From the NCBI RefSeq assembly GCF_000003815.2, contig NC_049992.1, forward strand, positions 16,780,467 through 16,844,466: a stretch of 64,000 nt of DNA. The letters run 5' to 3'. Each line of letters opens with the position of its first letter. Positions within the stretch are counted from its first letter, which is position 1. Both the position numbers and the translations under genes were made by a program. The stretch is from Branchiostoma floridae. Its lineage: Eukaryota > Chordata > Leptocardii > Amphioxiformes > Branchiostomatidae. Shown here one piece after another: positions 10,348 through 25,300 of the stretch. The notes under the pieces were generated by a model. It was not told where the DNA came from. It searched no databases and worked only from the letters and a program-made list of their open reading frames with translations.

Positions 10348-13300
10348 GTAGGTCTGGTTAGGTGTCAATCAATCAGTCAATCAATCAATCAATCAGTCAA
10401 TTAATCAATCAATCAATCAATTAGCAATTGCTGTGTTGATGCTGACAGCCCCTGTAAGCTACAGGTGGTCGCTGCCACCTGCAATGGTAGCTCTGGTTAG
10501 GTGTCAATCAATCAGTCAATCAATCAATCAATCAATCAGTCAATTAATCAATCAATCAATTAGCAATTGCTGTGTTGATGCTGACAGCCGCTATAAGCTA
10601 CAGGTGGTTGCTGCACCTGCAATGGTAGGTATGGTTAGGTGTGGTCAATCAATCAATCAATTAATCAATCAGTCAATCAATTAATCAATTGCTGTGTTGA
10701 TGCTGACAGCTGCTGTAAGCTACAGGTGGTCGCTGCCACCTGCAATGGTAGGTCTGGTTAGTTGTCAATCAATCAGTCAATCAATTGCTGTCTTAATGCT
10801 GACAGCCACTACAAGCTACAGGTGGTCGCTGCCACCTGCAATGGTAGGTATGATTAGGTGTGGTCAATCAGTCAATCAATCAATCAATCAATCAATTGCT
10901 GTCTTAATGCTGACAGCCACTACAAGCTACAGGTGGTCGCTGCCACCTGCAATGGTAGGTCTGGTTTGGTGTCAATCAATCAGTCAGTCAATCATTCAGT
11001 CCATCAATCAATCAATGAATCATTGCTGTTTTATGCCATTGTTAACTGTTACTAATAGGGCATTTGGCCCAGAAACCAGAGGTCCTTGGTTCGAATCCCC
11101 TGGCATGGCACTGGCATTGTGCCCTTGACTGTCCTCACTTCACTTTGACTGGTGGAAACAAGAATAAAGCTTTGGTTAGGGACGTCCTTATATGGGATGT
11201 TGAATGGAGGTCACAAATGTATGTTTGAGGAAAGCCGCACCTACAACACTTACATTGTACAAGAACCCACCACAGTTGTTGAAAAGAGTAGGGGAACATC
11301 CCTGTGTGAGTGGATCAAGTAAATCTGTCTGGATATGCAGCTTGACATTGTGCTGTTCAGTACAAACCTAGTGTTTTAAACCATGAGAAAAATAATGGGG
11401 TATACAAATGTACATTCAAGCAAATGAACAAAATCAATCTTTTTCAATCGATCAATCAATCTCTCACCTTGGCAGGCACATTATCTGAATTGCTATCCTT
11501 GTATCTGAAATTACATGTAGTAACTTTATATCTCATCAGGTGTATTAAGATATAAAGTTATAAAACATTGTGAACATGTTCTTATAAGCTGAATCAGTGA
11601 TTGTACATCTTCAGAGGTAACTGGCATCACCTTGGCAAATTTTGTCTGTGGAATAATCACCTGGTAATACCTGGCAACGTTAGTAATGTACACGTACGCT
11701 GCTATTTATGCCACTTGTCTTCATAAATTTTTGAGCCACAAAATTGTTCAGTCTCTATCATTGAAAATGAAAGAAAATTCTTCCCTTCCTAAGATTTGAC
11801 ACATAGAACGGCCCCATCTATTGATTTTGTATGCGGTGAATGCGCTGCCCTAAATCTGGAGGTCGTTTCGCCGTAATATCAAACCTAACGTGATTTATTT
11901 CCATATAAATTGTGTGATGGCAGGATGTGGGTCTGTGACAGACCCAAGATGACATGATATGGTATGATAATCATGAAACAGAGTCGTGTGATGAATGAAT
12001 GAATAAATTCTTTAGAAGGGCATTGGAAGGGGATTCCAAATTATGCAGCAGTGGGTTGCCCACCTAAACGAGAAAAATATTTACAAGTATACGAAATATG
12101 ACAACGAAGTTGAGTCATATATCAAATTGATCAAACTGTACTTGATAGGACAACACTCTCATTCTCAAATCTCAGTTTACAGTACAATTTGTTCTTGTTA
12201 TATTCGTGTCATATTACGTATCATTGTATTGCCTTAACTGCATGATCGCAAATGTAAAGTGTAAATTGGTATATCTCCTCTCAAGGTTATCTCATACATG
12301 CTTCTAATACAATAAATATTAATTTGTTTATGAATATGAAGCAACTTGCATTATGATGAGTCATACCTAATAAGCAGGATGTGAAATTTCTGCATGACTT
12401 TGATATGCATACAGTCAAACCTGTATTAGCGGCCACCTTTGCATAGCAGCCACCTGTCTGTTCCTTGGATTTGTAATGATTAAGAAATAGGCTTAGCAGC
12501 CACCTGTCCAACGCGGCCACGGCCACACGATTTCCGGTCCCGTAGATACAGAAACACTCCCTATTGCAACCATACGGCGGCCATATGTCACCCTGCACCG
12601 AGTTTGAAATTGTAGTTTGCGAGGATTTGGAGTTCCCCACAGACAAGAGACAATGTTACTTGGTGAGAAAGATTAGTGGTAACTGAAATCATGTGTAGCT
12701 TGCAATTGCTCATGGTCAATTGATCAACATTTTCTCTATAGTGGCCACCTGTCGATAGTGGCCATATTTCTCCAGTCCCTTGAGTGGCCGCTATAGACAG
12801 GTTTGACTGTACATTTTGTGATCATTGTGAATCTTGGATACTGTTGCCTGACATGGATTACAAGTTAAACTCGTTTGCTACATCCTGTCACAGAATTATG
12901 ATGACCAGAATAGCAGAAGACAAACTATCTGACCTACATTTGGAACCTGCTGTGTGTCTGTGGGGCGGGGGGGGGTGCAAAGGGTGACCTGAGCCCTGCC
13001 GCTATTGCTGCACTGGCAGACAGATCAACTGCTCCACAGTTTTATGTGGGACCGTGTAGCGCAGTGGCAGTATGTTCAGCCCGTGACTGAGAGATTGCAG
13101 GTTTGAATCCGGCTGCCGTGTTACCGATCTTGTGCCCTTGGGAAAGTCACTTTACACGACTTTCCTCACTTAACTCAGGTGCAAATGATTACCTAGCTTC
13201 GGCTAGGGCCGTCCCTTGGATAGGACGTTAAATGGAGGTCCCGTGTATGGGGAGAGCCACACCCCGGGCACGTAAAAGAACCCACCACATGTGCAATGGT

Positions 13301-16300
13301 GCGATGTGAGCGGATCAAACCATTCCGGCCAAAATGGGCTAGGGAATTTCCCGAGCAGCCTCGTAACCTCTGCTTCGCCTATTGAGTCAGTGAAGTCAAG
13401 CTTGCCTAAGCTTGATGTGTCTATCTTAGGGAGAAGAGATGCTGCTACAGTTATCACTATGGGCCGCTCTTCATCTTCATGATGGTAACATTAGGCCCTA
13501 CAAACCTGGTTTTGATAGAAAAAAAAGCTGACCAATGATGATGATGCATAATCTTGAATTATCTAGTTTTTGACATGCTTGACAAGTGTCCAATCCCAAA
13601 CAAAATTTATGTCTACTAGATTCAAGATGGCATCATAGAGAATTCAGTGACTCTGTCATAAGGAGAGAACTCTGAGGTTTTGATGCATGGGTAATATTTT
13701 AACGTGTTAAAAGTCCATCCTTGTTTTGTCTCATTGCAGGACCAACAGCATCTGAACTTGGCTTTGATGTCAATGGCATGGAAAGAAGGTTGGTAACAGC
13801 TATGTCAAAGTTGTCAATGTATTTTTTGTTTGTTAGTAATTTTACAGTGTTTAGAAAAATTTGATTCAAACTGAATCTTGATTGCGTTTTTCAACTTCCC
13901 ATCGGCTTTTTGAATTCAAAATGAAAAACTGAGCAGGTTTTGATCATTAAATTATTTTCTTTTCTTTTCTTTTCTACATGCACAGGCACTAGCCTTTATT
14001 TTTTTGACTCCAAACAATAAAAGTGTCAAATCTTATATTACTTCTTTCCGAGTGAAAACTAGAGTGTCAAATCTTCTATCACTTCTTCCCAATTACAAGT
14101 ACCAGAGCTATTCCTCACCCAAAGATCGTGACCATAGCTGAAGAGAACACGAAATATCAAAACCGAAAGTTCTGCTGCAGCACATAGGGGAGCTGCCAGG
14201 GGGTCCAAAATCTGAAATGACTTCTCTCAGTAGGATATGATCTAGCCTGACTAAAATCGCGCCCCTAGTGGCCAGCCCTAGGAGGAGGGGAGGGGATAAT
14301 TAACTCCAGTCAGCGAGAGTTTGATATAACCTCCTTGTGTAAACACAGGCTAGATGACCTAATGCTAGTTCACTTTTATCCGTGAGGTAACCTATATCCG
14401 TTGTTTTAAAAAACAGGGTATTTATGGATGGTACGTAGTTTCAAACTGCAATTTTTAAAAAATTTTTTCAAAAATGTTGCAATTTGAAATCACCTTCCGT
14501 CAATTTGATAATCCTAAACACCCTGTTCTAGATACAACGGATATAGGTTACCCCGTGGATAAAGGTGAACTGGTGTTAACCACATACTGTAAATGCAGAA
14601 ATGTTCGCGGTGGATTAATGTTCGCGGTTTTCGCGGCGGCCGCTCCACCGCGAATTTAAAACCACCGCGAACATTTTTCCATAACAGTAAGAGACTACAG
14701 TGCATGGTGCTACCGCGAAATTAAAACAACTGCGAAAAGTCCATTTTCCCGCTACTGCGAAATTAAATCCCCGCGAACTTAAATGCATTTACAGTACTAA
14801 GTTTCATGACAATCCATCCATAATTTCTCAAGTTATGTTGCTAAACCACAAAAAAGCTACATTCAAGCATACAAGCGCTACCAAAAACATAACCCTCTTG
14901 GTGAAAGGAAAAATACAGTACACAATGCAAGTGAGCAGGTGGTAGTTTGAGCCTTGCATCTACAAAGGCTGTAGCTTGCAGCTGATCTCTGGAAGTGATG
15001 CTAATGCAGGAAATTGGTAGCCTCCATAGCAGGCTCTCTATGGGCTTTTTTGGCACGCTGATTGCTGGCCTCTCTCATAGCCGCCCATTTTAGAATGGGC
15101 GGCTATGAGAGAGGACAGCAATCAGCGACCCAGTACAAAAAGAAATGGCCAGCAAAAGTGCCAAAAAGGCCCATAGAGAGCCTGCTATGGAGGCTAGGAA
15201 ATTGGGGCCTGATGAATGTAACGCTGGTTCACCTTAATCAGAGGGTGACCTTTATCCGTTGTTTGTAAAAAAAACGTATTTAGGGATATGAAGTCGACGG
15301 ATGGTGGTTTCAAATCGGAACAGTTTGAAAATATCGCAAATTTAGAACCACAGTCGGCAGACTCAATACTCCTAAATGTGCTGTTTTTAAAGACAACGGA
15401 TAAAGGTAACCCTGCGGATAAAGGTGAACTTGTGTTAGCTGTACAATGATACATGTAGTCAGGGTGTCAACATCATGCTACAATAAAAAACTGATATTAC
15501 TGATCTGATCCTGTTTTTTTTATAACTTCAATATTATCAAACAGAGTGTGGATGTCAGTGTGGGTGTTTTTTTATTTCCTGAGACTGTTGACAACATCTG
15601 TGCAGCATACATGTACATGTAGTCATGTTTTATCCATTTAACCGGTCAAAAACATATAGGTTGAAAATATGCAAAACAGTCAATTGGGCATAGAAGCATG
15701 GAAAAGCCTTGTGGAACATGAAAGCAAAACTGGGTTTTGATCTGAAGACAACATCTGTGCTATTAATCCTATAGCTACAATGTGATTGTCAGCCCCATAT
15801 GTTCTCAAGTCACATAACGGGGGCCGCCCTAAGACGGTTCCCGTCCTAAGACGGTACGGATTGTTTGCTGATCTTATTATCCATAAGTACACCGTGTTTG
15901 TTGCCACTGACTATGCTGATTACAAAGGTAAATAAACCAAGTCCATGCACACAGCTTTAATTTGCATTCCAAGTATACTTTAACATATTTACTTCATGTT
16001 TTTTAAAAACAGAATTCTAACAGTAATGTTGACAGTGCTGAATCACTGCGGTCACCGGCCTCTGCGTATTGGCGGCTCGTGTCGCTAACTATACGAACTC
16101 GTCCAAGCAGTCACACAACTGCCATGATATACATAAATAAAGCTCCATAAAACACTATGGATATGGGTCTTCAAATGTTTGTTGAGTAGAAAAGCAACCA
16201 AAAGGAAGCGACATAAACATTGCCACCATTGTACTCCCAAGGGAGTGTGGCCGTGAAGGTGGCAGACAAGAGAACGCTCCAAAGATTTATTTGACTGTAA

Positions 16301-19300
16301 CAGATGATTCGTGCTGTCTATGAAAATAAGACTTGATAGAGAGATGTATATGATATTTTCATATAATCACACAGAGTTTTGTTGATGTTGGCGGTGTCGT
16401 TTTTTCGTAATGCTTTTTTTAGTCGGGCATTCACAATCAGTGCATTCAGCCCATTGCCCGTAAAAACATCAGCTGGATTGTTCTAGGTACAGCCTTCCTC
16501 ATATGAGACAGAAAGTACATACAGTCACGATTTTACTGTTAAAAGTAATCTAAAATATCATACTATTAATTTTTTTCTGTGTACTTAAATTTACCACTTA
16601 CTTCAGAAGAGAGCAAAATGTAAAAAAAGCGTACCGAGTTAGGCACACTGTCCAGCTTAGCACAAAATTGGAAGGTTACATACACATGTCTCACAGTGTT
16701 TGCCGCTTGTAACACGCAGCGCGAAAGGTTCAAGAACCACATGAATGCATTTCTTATTCAAGTATGTTGTTCAAATCTATGTGTAAAAAATTCAGCCATC
16801 AAACTTTGACCACTCTCAGGCAACTAGCGATGGAGCGCCATGAGTTTCAGCGCAAGAAAAAGCGTACCGTGTTGGGGCACCTCCCGTTATAACTCCCATA
16901 TACAATGTACATTTTTACCAAACAACACTAACACTAGTTCACCTTTATCCGTGGGGTAACCTATACCCGTTGTTTTTCAAAACAGCACATTTAGGGATAT
17001 TAAGTTGACGGACGGTTGTTTCAAATTGTAATATTTTCAAAATATAGCAGTTTGAAGTCATATTTCATCAGCACGCTAACCCAAAATACCCTGATTTTGA
17101 AAACAACGGATATAGGTTACCCCGCGGATAAAGGTGAACTAGTGTTATACCTAAACCTTGAGCTTGATTTATACAACATCATGATTTTTTCCCTGCATTT
17201 TTTTTCTATAATATCATGACAAATTGCATGCTACTACGATGCCCATATTAAGCATCTATAATGTAATATCAGGATATGGTTTCCAGTTAAAATACACCCA
17301 GGTGTGAGTTCCCTTGAGGGTGATAATCAAAATTCTTGATTTCCCTTTTCAGGTTAGAAGATCTGGAGAGAAAGATCTTGGTGGAAAGTGGAGAGACTCC
17401 ACCGCTTGTGTTTGAGATGAGGAAAAAAGTGGAGTCCTTCCGAGAAAAACTAGAGGTAAGTCTTATACGTGTATATAAAATTATATTGCTTCCTGTTTAA
17501 AAACTCATTAAAGTTTTTCTGCCTAGGGTTGGAGAAGTTTTTAAAATCTCACTAGCCCTATATGGGAAAGTACATTGTATATCATCGACTGGCCCAAACA
17601 AACTTTTCAGTCAAATGACAATTTCATCATCATCATCATCATCATCATCACTTTCTGTAAAGTTTTACCAGTAAGGAAATCCTTTTGTTTTTCAATGAAA
17701 GAAGTACTCTGAAGCAATTTTGTATCATTGTTACATTGTAAGTTTTCATGCTAGTAGACCAAGGTTTACCCAAATCTCTCCATGAAAAATCTCACTGCAT
17801 GTATTTACATGTAGTCTGTTAATTTACAAGTATGACAACAGACACAATAGATGTTTTGCAGGCCATGCTCTACTTCCAGCTTACTGGAAAATCTGCTGAG
17901 CCAAGGGTAATGATAATAAACTGGCACACATACAGACTATGCCATTTTATTGCACATATGTACACTTGAATTCAAATTATTTAGAGCAAAATAAAGTAGA
18001 AGCCAGTTAATTGCACAACGGATTAACGCACACTTCTGTTAACTGCACGGAATCTCCAAATCCAAAACCAGTGTGGTCCAGCTAGATAACTTCGCATTAT
18101 TGCACCAGTCAGATAATTGCACGAAATTCACTGGCAAATAGACCATGCAATTAAGTGACTTAAACCCACACATAATAGAAAAGGTGGGATCTTTCGTCTT
18201 CCACTGTCTTCAAAAAAGGAGTCAAACCCAATAACCCAGGATCTAGAGTTAGCTTTTACTAGTTTTAGACTAGAGTAGACACTTGTGATATTGTATTTTA
18301 CACTGGTTGAATCTTGCATGTTACCTGCAATTAGCCCACGGGCAAGAATTAAATGCAATAAAACTTGTTATTATTTCTAAATAGAATTTAAGATACCTTT
18401 AAATGTGTTCTGCTGTCAATGAAAAATCAATTTGTTGTCACACTTCTCTTTCTGACCCACCTCACTGGTACAAAAGCCTCAGCAGTAGCCACTTTCTGAT
18501 GAAGTGTTATTCAGGCATTTACCACAATAGGGCTTAGCCACAAGGGCTTCACAAATAGAAACTATGTACCACATGAAAATGTCGGGTGATCCTTGATGTT
18601 AGCAGCTGCGTAAGCTCTTCATGAGTTCAGATGTGCTAAGCCGACTTTGAGAATACGTAATGCCCACAAATGAACCAAAACATACAAAGTGAAGTCCAAG
18701 TAGGAGTTGATTAGGCCATACTCTACTTCCAGTTTACTGAAAAATCTGCTGAGTCAGGGGTACAAACTTGTAACGTTAGTTCACCTTTATCCGCGGGTAA
18801 CCTATATCCGTTGTGTTGCTAAATAGGGTATCCAGAGAAAGGTTATCAAGGTATCAAGTCGATGGACGGTAGTTTCAAATTGTACTATTTTCAAAATATT
18901 GCAGTTTGAAACCACCATCTGACTTGATACCCCTAAATACATTGTTCTTAAAAGGGAACGGATAAAGGTTACCCAACGGATAAAGGTGAACTAGCGTTAC
19001 ACCTACAGACCATGCTGTTTTACATACATGTACACTTAAATTAAAATTATTGAGAGGAAAATACATAATTTCTATGTCAAAAATAATGCACAAAATGAAA
19101 TATTTTCGTGTAGACTAGACTAAAACACATTTAGGATTTTTTGGGGCAAAATGACTGATGTCATAAAGAGAAAAACTTGAGTTTGTATAATAATCTACAG
19201 CACACGACGTTGCAACTTTGCTTACACAACACCACAGAGGTAAATCAAGGGCAAAACGGTGGATTGCATTCAATACAAAGTAATATTTCAGAGTAGATGT

Positions 19301-22300
19301 TTTGGCAGAAACTCAATTTTTAACAAAAATGCACCACTATGTTTTTTTAGCCACGTTGTTAGTATTTGATGTCATTTTACAGCAGATTATATTATGGGAA
19401 ATATGAACTCAAACCTGGACCCTCAAAACACTTTTTAGGGTTAGGGTTAGTGTCATTACAAATTTGCCCGCTATCATAATCATGTGAGAGCAATTGCCCT
19501 GAATTGATGCCATGTAATGTTTTCATATCTTGACGGTTAGAGCTCAGGTTGCAGGAACACTATTGTTTGGCAGGTTGGCATACACAAGCATAAAAGTGTA
19601 AAGCAAATTTGTATTTGAAAAAAGAATAATATATGATTGTAGTATTTGTAGGCCGGATCTTATCGACTCGAACACTTTTGAAATACGAACACTTATAAAA
19701 TATGTTTAAAATACGAGCTACTTTGTTTATAAGGCTTATTACAAAGCAGGGTATTTTCTTAATGTTTTTGATTCTACTGGGTGGGATTTGAGCACACCTG
19801 CGTTCGGAAACAATCTACCTGCCTGTTTAATGGACAAATTAGTCTGGGAGGGTTTGATTTCACAGTCAAACAAAGCCACTTTCCGAGAACGTACCTATTG
19901 GGGTGTAATATTTGTTCCCACCTGATGTATTGATTCAAAACCAACATCAAACAACAATGAGCTTGGCGCAGAGTGGCTGGTGTTGGGACATGGAACACGT
20001 GTTAACCTCTCATGTTGCAGAGTGTGGAACACTTAAGTTGGCTGGGCCTCTTTAAGGACATTTCCAGTGGCACGTCATCTCCATTTTGGAACAAGAAGGG
20101 GAAGGCCAGGAAGAGTCTAGAGCACTGCAAGCTGGTACATGACCGTTTCAAGAAAATGAGGTAAGATGTCTTCATCGTAGTACCTCTAGGAGCCTTCTCT
20201 TAAAGCCATGTAAGCTACAGCACTTTCTTCACCGAATGTGGCATTGAACAGTCAAGTGGCTACGTCTAGAGGACACAATACCAAGAGGTTTGGTTCCTGG
20301 ACAGACATTGTGCCCTTTCGAAAGACACTTAATGCAACTTTCCTAACTCCACCTGGGTGTAAAAGTGGGTACCTGACTTTGGTTGAGGAGGTAAAAGATG
20401 GTGTAAGGAGAGTAATAGGCTCCCTCGTCCAATACCGTGCACAACCTGTTAGCTAGTTTAAGTTTTTATCACACCCAGGGCTCGAAATTCATTTTTGGGA
20501 TTAGGTGCACTGGTGCACCCAGTTTGAAAAATTGGTTGCACCAAAAAATTTTGGGTGCACCACTTAAATTTAAGTAATAACCTAACAATAAAACATAGTT
20601 ACAAGCTATCAAATTCTTGAACAAATACAATGACAAACATTTTTACTATCTTTCTAACACTTAGATGTCAAGAATATGATGTACAAATGTATGCTAGTAT
20701 ACTTTGATATCTTTACATACATAAACGTAAGAAAATATTTGGGTGCACCCTGTGCACCCACAGAAAATAATTGGGTGCACAGCTCACATTTTGGGTGCAC
20801 CTGGGTGCACATGCACCCAGTATTTCGAGCCGTGACTTGACACAGTAAATAACAACCAACAGCCCCTGCAGCCTCAAAAAGACTAATGAGACTACATTTT
20901 GTACCTTAACTTTTATTTTTGTAATTTTTTCACCAAATTCTTGGTCAAAGAAAATGGACGAACATTCATATTTATGCTTTAAATTATGTGTGGCATTTAC
21001 ATGATCATGGGATGTTTTTTGTGAAGTTGTGAAATTGATTTAGAATTTAGACTTTTCTGGAATTAAGTTACATACACAGTGAGAATTTGATTTCGATGTA
21101 CAGTACAGCTGTCAAATCTGTTATTTTTAAGCTTATGTACAGTAATAAATATATACATTTCCATCAATTTCATGTCATGAAGTTAAGATTTGTTTAAACA
21201 AATTTTTGTCTATCTCGACACACAAACATCCATCCTGGGATGAAGGGATGGGCCTTGGAGTTCTGTCTTCTGTCTCTCACACAGATACCATATTACAATA
21301 GAAAATGTATTGCAACAAACAAATCTAATGAACTGAAACATTCATTATGGTTTGATTTCATGTGATATATGAAGCATTCTGCACTCATTTTGTATACTTG
21401 TTTTCTCTGTTTTGTATGCAGCGCTGTGCAAGTCACGGAAGATGTCAGATTTCACCTCAGGAAACCTACTTTTGACAACTGGTAAGGAATAATTGTGTGA
21501 TGCCTTATAGTGCCTAGTATAGGTCAGCAAGTTTTCATGCTATTTCAGTAGCAAATATATATTATTCATATATAGGGGTTGCCAGCCCTTTCCCTATAAT
21601 GTGCTTGAGGCACCTCCTTGAAAATGGGACTCCCATTTTTCTGAGAGATGGGTGCAGCCCCAACCAAGATGCCCTTTCCATAATTGAACCAGGGTCTTTC
21701 AGTTACCAACTACTAGTAAATGAAACCAGGAGTTGAATTGAGGTTGCTACCAGTTGAGCCACAGAGACATCCCTTGATACTATATTCACGTACTACTAAT
21801 ATTGTTACTTTAACAATAGAATGTTAAAAGACGAGGTGATGAGGTAAATGAATGCCTGTTGTGTAATGTAATGATGTAACGCTGGTTCACCTTTATCTGT
21901 TGGGTAACCTATATCCGTTGTTTTTGAAAAACAGGATATATTTAGGGATCTTAAGGCGACGGTGGTTTTAAACTGCAATGTTTTGAAAATATCACAATTT
22001 TAAGACAAACTTTCTTCGGCTTGATATCCCTGAATACCCTGTTTTAAAAAATAACGGATATAGGTAAACCACTGAACAAAGCTGAACTAGCGTTACGTGT
22101 AACTTATAAATACTGTATTGATTCTATGTGAGAACATAATGATAAGATATAAAGCAGATTTTGTTCACTTTTATCTACAAATCTAATTTCATATAATGTT
22201 ATGATTTTTTTCTTTCTCAGGCAATGGGATGATGCAGAAATGTTACTCCTCCTCCAACAAATGTACATAGAACTTGAACTCCTCACAAAGTTTAACATTG

Positions 22301-25300
22301 AGGTGAGTTTCATATTGAGTGTTTTTTCAGATAAAGTCATAGTCTCTCTTGGCAAGAATGATCAGACAATCATGTAACGTTACATGTAGCCTTGTAGGGT
22401 CTATTCCAAGTCATTGCAAGGGTTTCTAGATACATGTAAGTGCAAACTATTCTGAACAAAACATATTTCATTCTCCAAAAAATTAAAAGTGAAAGCTTAA
22501 AACAAAAAAAGTTAAAAGTCTTTTTAATTTATTCCTATATTATGTTGGAAACATTAAATTTTGAAAGTAATTGAAAGTATGATCTATTTATTACCAGAAC
22601 AATTCTCAAACATCTCTATATATGTATGTTCTTCTCTAATCTACTGTTGGAACTTGTCCTGACATGTTAGAATTATTTACAACAGTTTTGAAAATTGTTA
22701 TAACAAAAGGTAACAAACACCCACTCAATTACTAAAGGTAGAATTGACTTAAACGGTAAATCATAGTTTCTTCATTCATTTCCATTACTAACTTATGTTG
22801 AATTCAAAACATTAGTAAAGTCAAGTTTAGTGGTAAATGTGAAATTCTTATACTAGAAACTATAGAATTTCCTTGTACCTTCTGTTATGGATTTTTATAA
22901 GATAATGCTCTAATAGAATTGAAGTTGGAAATAATAAAATTGCTGCTTCCCTGATAAGATGGCACAAATCACTTATCGTACATTTTTTTTATATTTTCAT
23001 CCTGTAAAATTGATATCTGAGAAACGTGAACCATGTTGTAATTGCCTAATGACTGGCCAAATGGATGGGATATTAAGTTTCCTCCAGGAAAGCTTTGTTC
23101 TTTAGATCAGGTTTCCGGGCAGACCTTCGGTAATCCCATCGGGCTATACCATCCATTAAGACTCAAACTTTAGTTTTCCCAGGTTTTATGTCCCTCTTAA
23201 GAGCAGCTATGATAAACCAGCAGAAATTTTCCACCGAAAGGTCAAAATATGAAGTCATTGTATTGTGCAGTTTAGCATTTTGTGTCACGTTTGGGGGACG
23301 GAGCAAGCATGGACATGGAGGGGTGTACAATGTAGTAACAAATAATTGTCTACAAAACTGCATGAAATCTATGTGTACTGAAAGATTACATGATACAGTA
23401 TATGTTAGAAGAAGAAGAACTTTATTGCACGACAATTGTAAAGGATACAATGTGTGGCAACGTTTGACGTGATACATGAGCTGCTAAAATAGTAACAATT
23501 CTAAGGGACTATTAAAATCTATTTTATCAATGTTAATAGTAAACAATCAAGTGTTTATGTGTCCCGGAACATTATGACAGTGTGCGGCTTCAGGAAAGTA
23601 TGGTATTTATTATTTTTTTTAGTTGTATACCGACATGGGTTGATATATCAACAGGAGATAATAGTAACATATTAAAAATTTCTGTCTAGCGAAACGACGG
23701 TCTTTCTAAGACTAGCAGTTTAAGTGTTATCAAAGGCAAACTAATTTGTTAGTGTAGATTCAACTTGACAATGTGTTTATATTATTATTGCCATCTTAAA
23801 TTATTATAGATTCTTAGAAATACAATGAAAAAAAGACTAATTAAAAGTTTTCACCTTTTTTTTTACAGATGCCAGTGTTGCAGCAATTTCTATATGAGGT
23901 CTACAGGCACTACAACCAGATCCCCTTCCACAACTTTAACCATGCCTTCTGTGTCACTCAAATGGTGAGAAAATCTTTGCAAAGATGAATCCCCATCTCT
24001 GTGAATTGTAGCCTGGTTACCATCTGGAGAGTCTTTCGCTGCTATGTTCGCTTCTGCTACCCATCTGGGGAACTGTATATTCAAATCTTTTGGTGGTGAT
24101 GTCAGTTCATGAGCTAATTAAGGAATGGGTTCTAGAGCGCCCGTTTGATAACAACAGGCCCTTCAGCAAGCAAATGGAGGGTGTTTCGCCGGTTTGAACG
24201 CCTGTTCAAACAAGCACTTGAACCCATTCCTTAATTCAATCATGTGTCACCAATCGGAGCCCTTATCCAAAACTTGGACAATTTCAGACGTTAGAGATGT
24301 CAAGGTTCCCGGACGGAATAGTAGATAGACTGTATATAGAGTATAATAAAAGTCAGAGCGAGAAGTGATTGTATGTGGTGTATAATATACGTCAGAGGGA
24401 ACTACTATCCGGATGGTACTGAGGCTATGGGAGACTATGACTCTCAGAATTCTCTAATTTTGACGTTCCCTCTGTCCCCACCCCTTAAATGTAGATGTAC
24501 GGGCTCATCTGGTTATGTGAGGTGTGGGAGAAACTGAGTGATGTGGAGATCCTCATCATGCTGACCTCTGCACTATGCCATGATTTGGACCACCCAGGGT
24601 ACAACAATGCATATCAGGTACACTCATTACCTTTACCAACTTGAAGACAGTTTATGTTTTTACCTCCATGAAGGTCATCTTTTCTCTAGCATTTGAGTGT
24701 CTGTTTGTGTGTGTGTCTGTCAACAAGATATCTCAAGAGCGGCTGGATGGATTCGCTTCATACTTGTTGTGTTGGTGAAGTGTGACAAAAGCTGAAAATG
24801 ATTTTGGACCCCCTATAGCTAGTAGCTTCCTTTGCTACAGCAGTGGAACTTCAGGTTTTGATATTTTCTGAACAAGCTAAGGTTACGACTTTGGGGTGTT
24901 AGCTCTTGTTTGTCAGTACTGTATGTCTGTGTGTCTTTGGACAGTATAGCTCTAGGTCTCTCTCTTCAAGCTCGGGCAAATCATCATCTAGTGATTTTAA
25001 TAACTGAAAGACTGTAAAGACTGTAAAAAATATGGCGATTTCTTTTACATGATTGAGACAACAACTCTGCAATATAATGATTTCATGGTAATAGTGAAAT
25101 CACCTGTGCAATATCATTTATGTAACATCCTGTGTAAGTCTGTCAATTTTGCCCTGCATGTTTGGTCAGTAAAGACCCACGTGATCTGGGATACATCTAA
25201 CTTTCTTTTATCTCCGAATAAATACCTTTTGGGTTCTGCCTTTTACTGTGCCATAGACACTGTGGATAGCAACCCACTCCCCCTATGGTTTTAGAATTGC

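Noticed and set aside
10433-11128. Frames containing repeated YRWSLPPAM-type peptides
   Set aside because: They are out-of-frame readings of the duplicated PDE9A exon tails and tetranucleotide runs.
13050-13130. Possible tRNA gene (A-box and B-box motifs)
   Set aside because: The tRNA-like head is followed directly by SINE body and tail motifs found elsewhere in the window, and no cloverleaf is evident.
15018-15196. microRNA precursor hairpin
   Set aside because: The hairpin is a transposon with a perfect 9-bp target duplication and is longer than a typical precursor.
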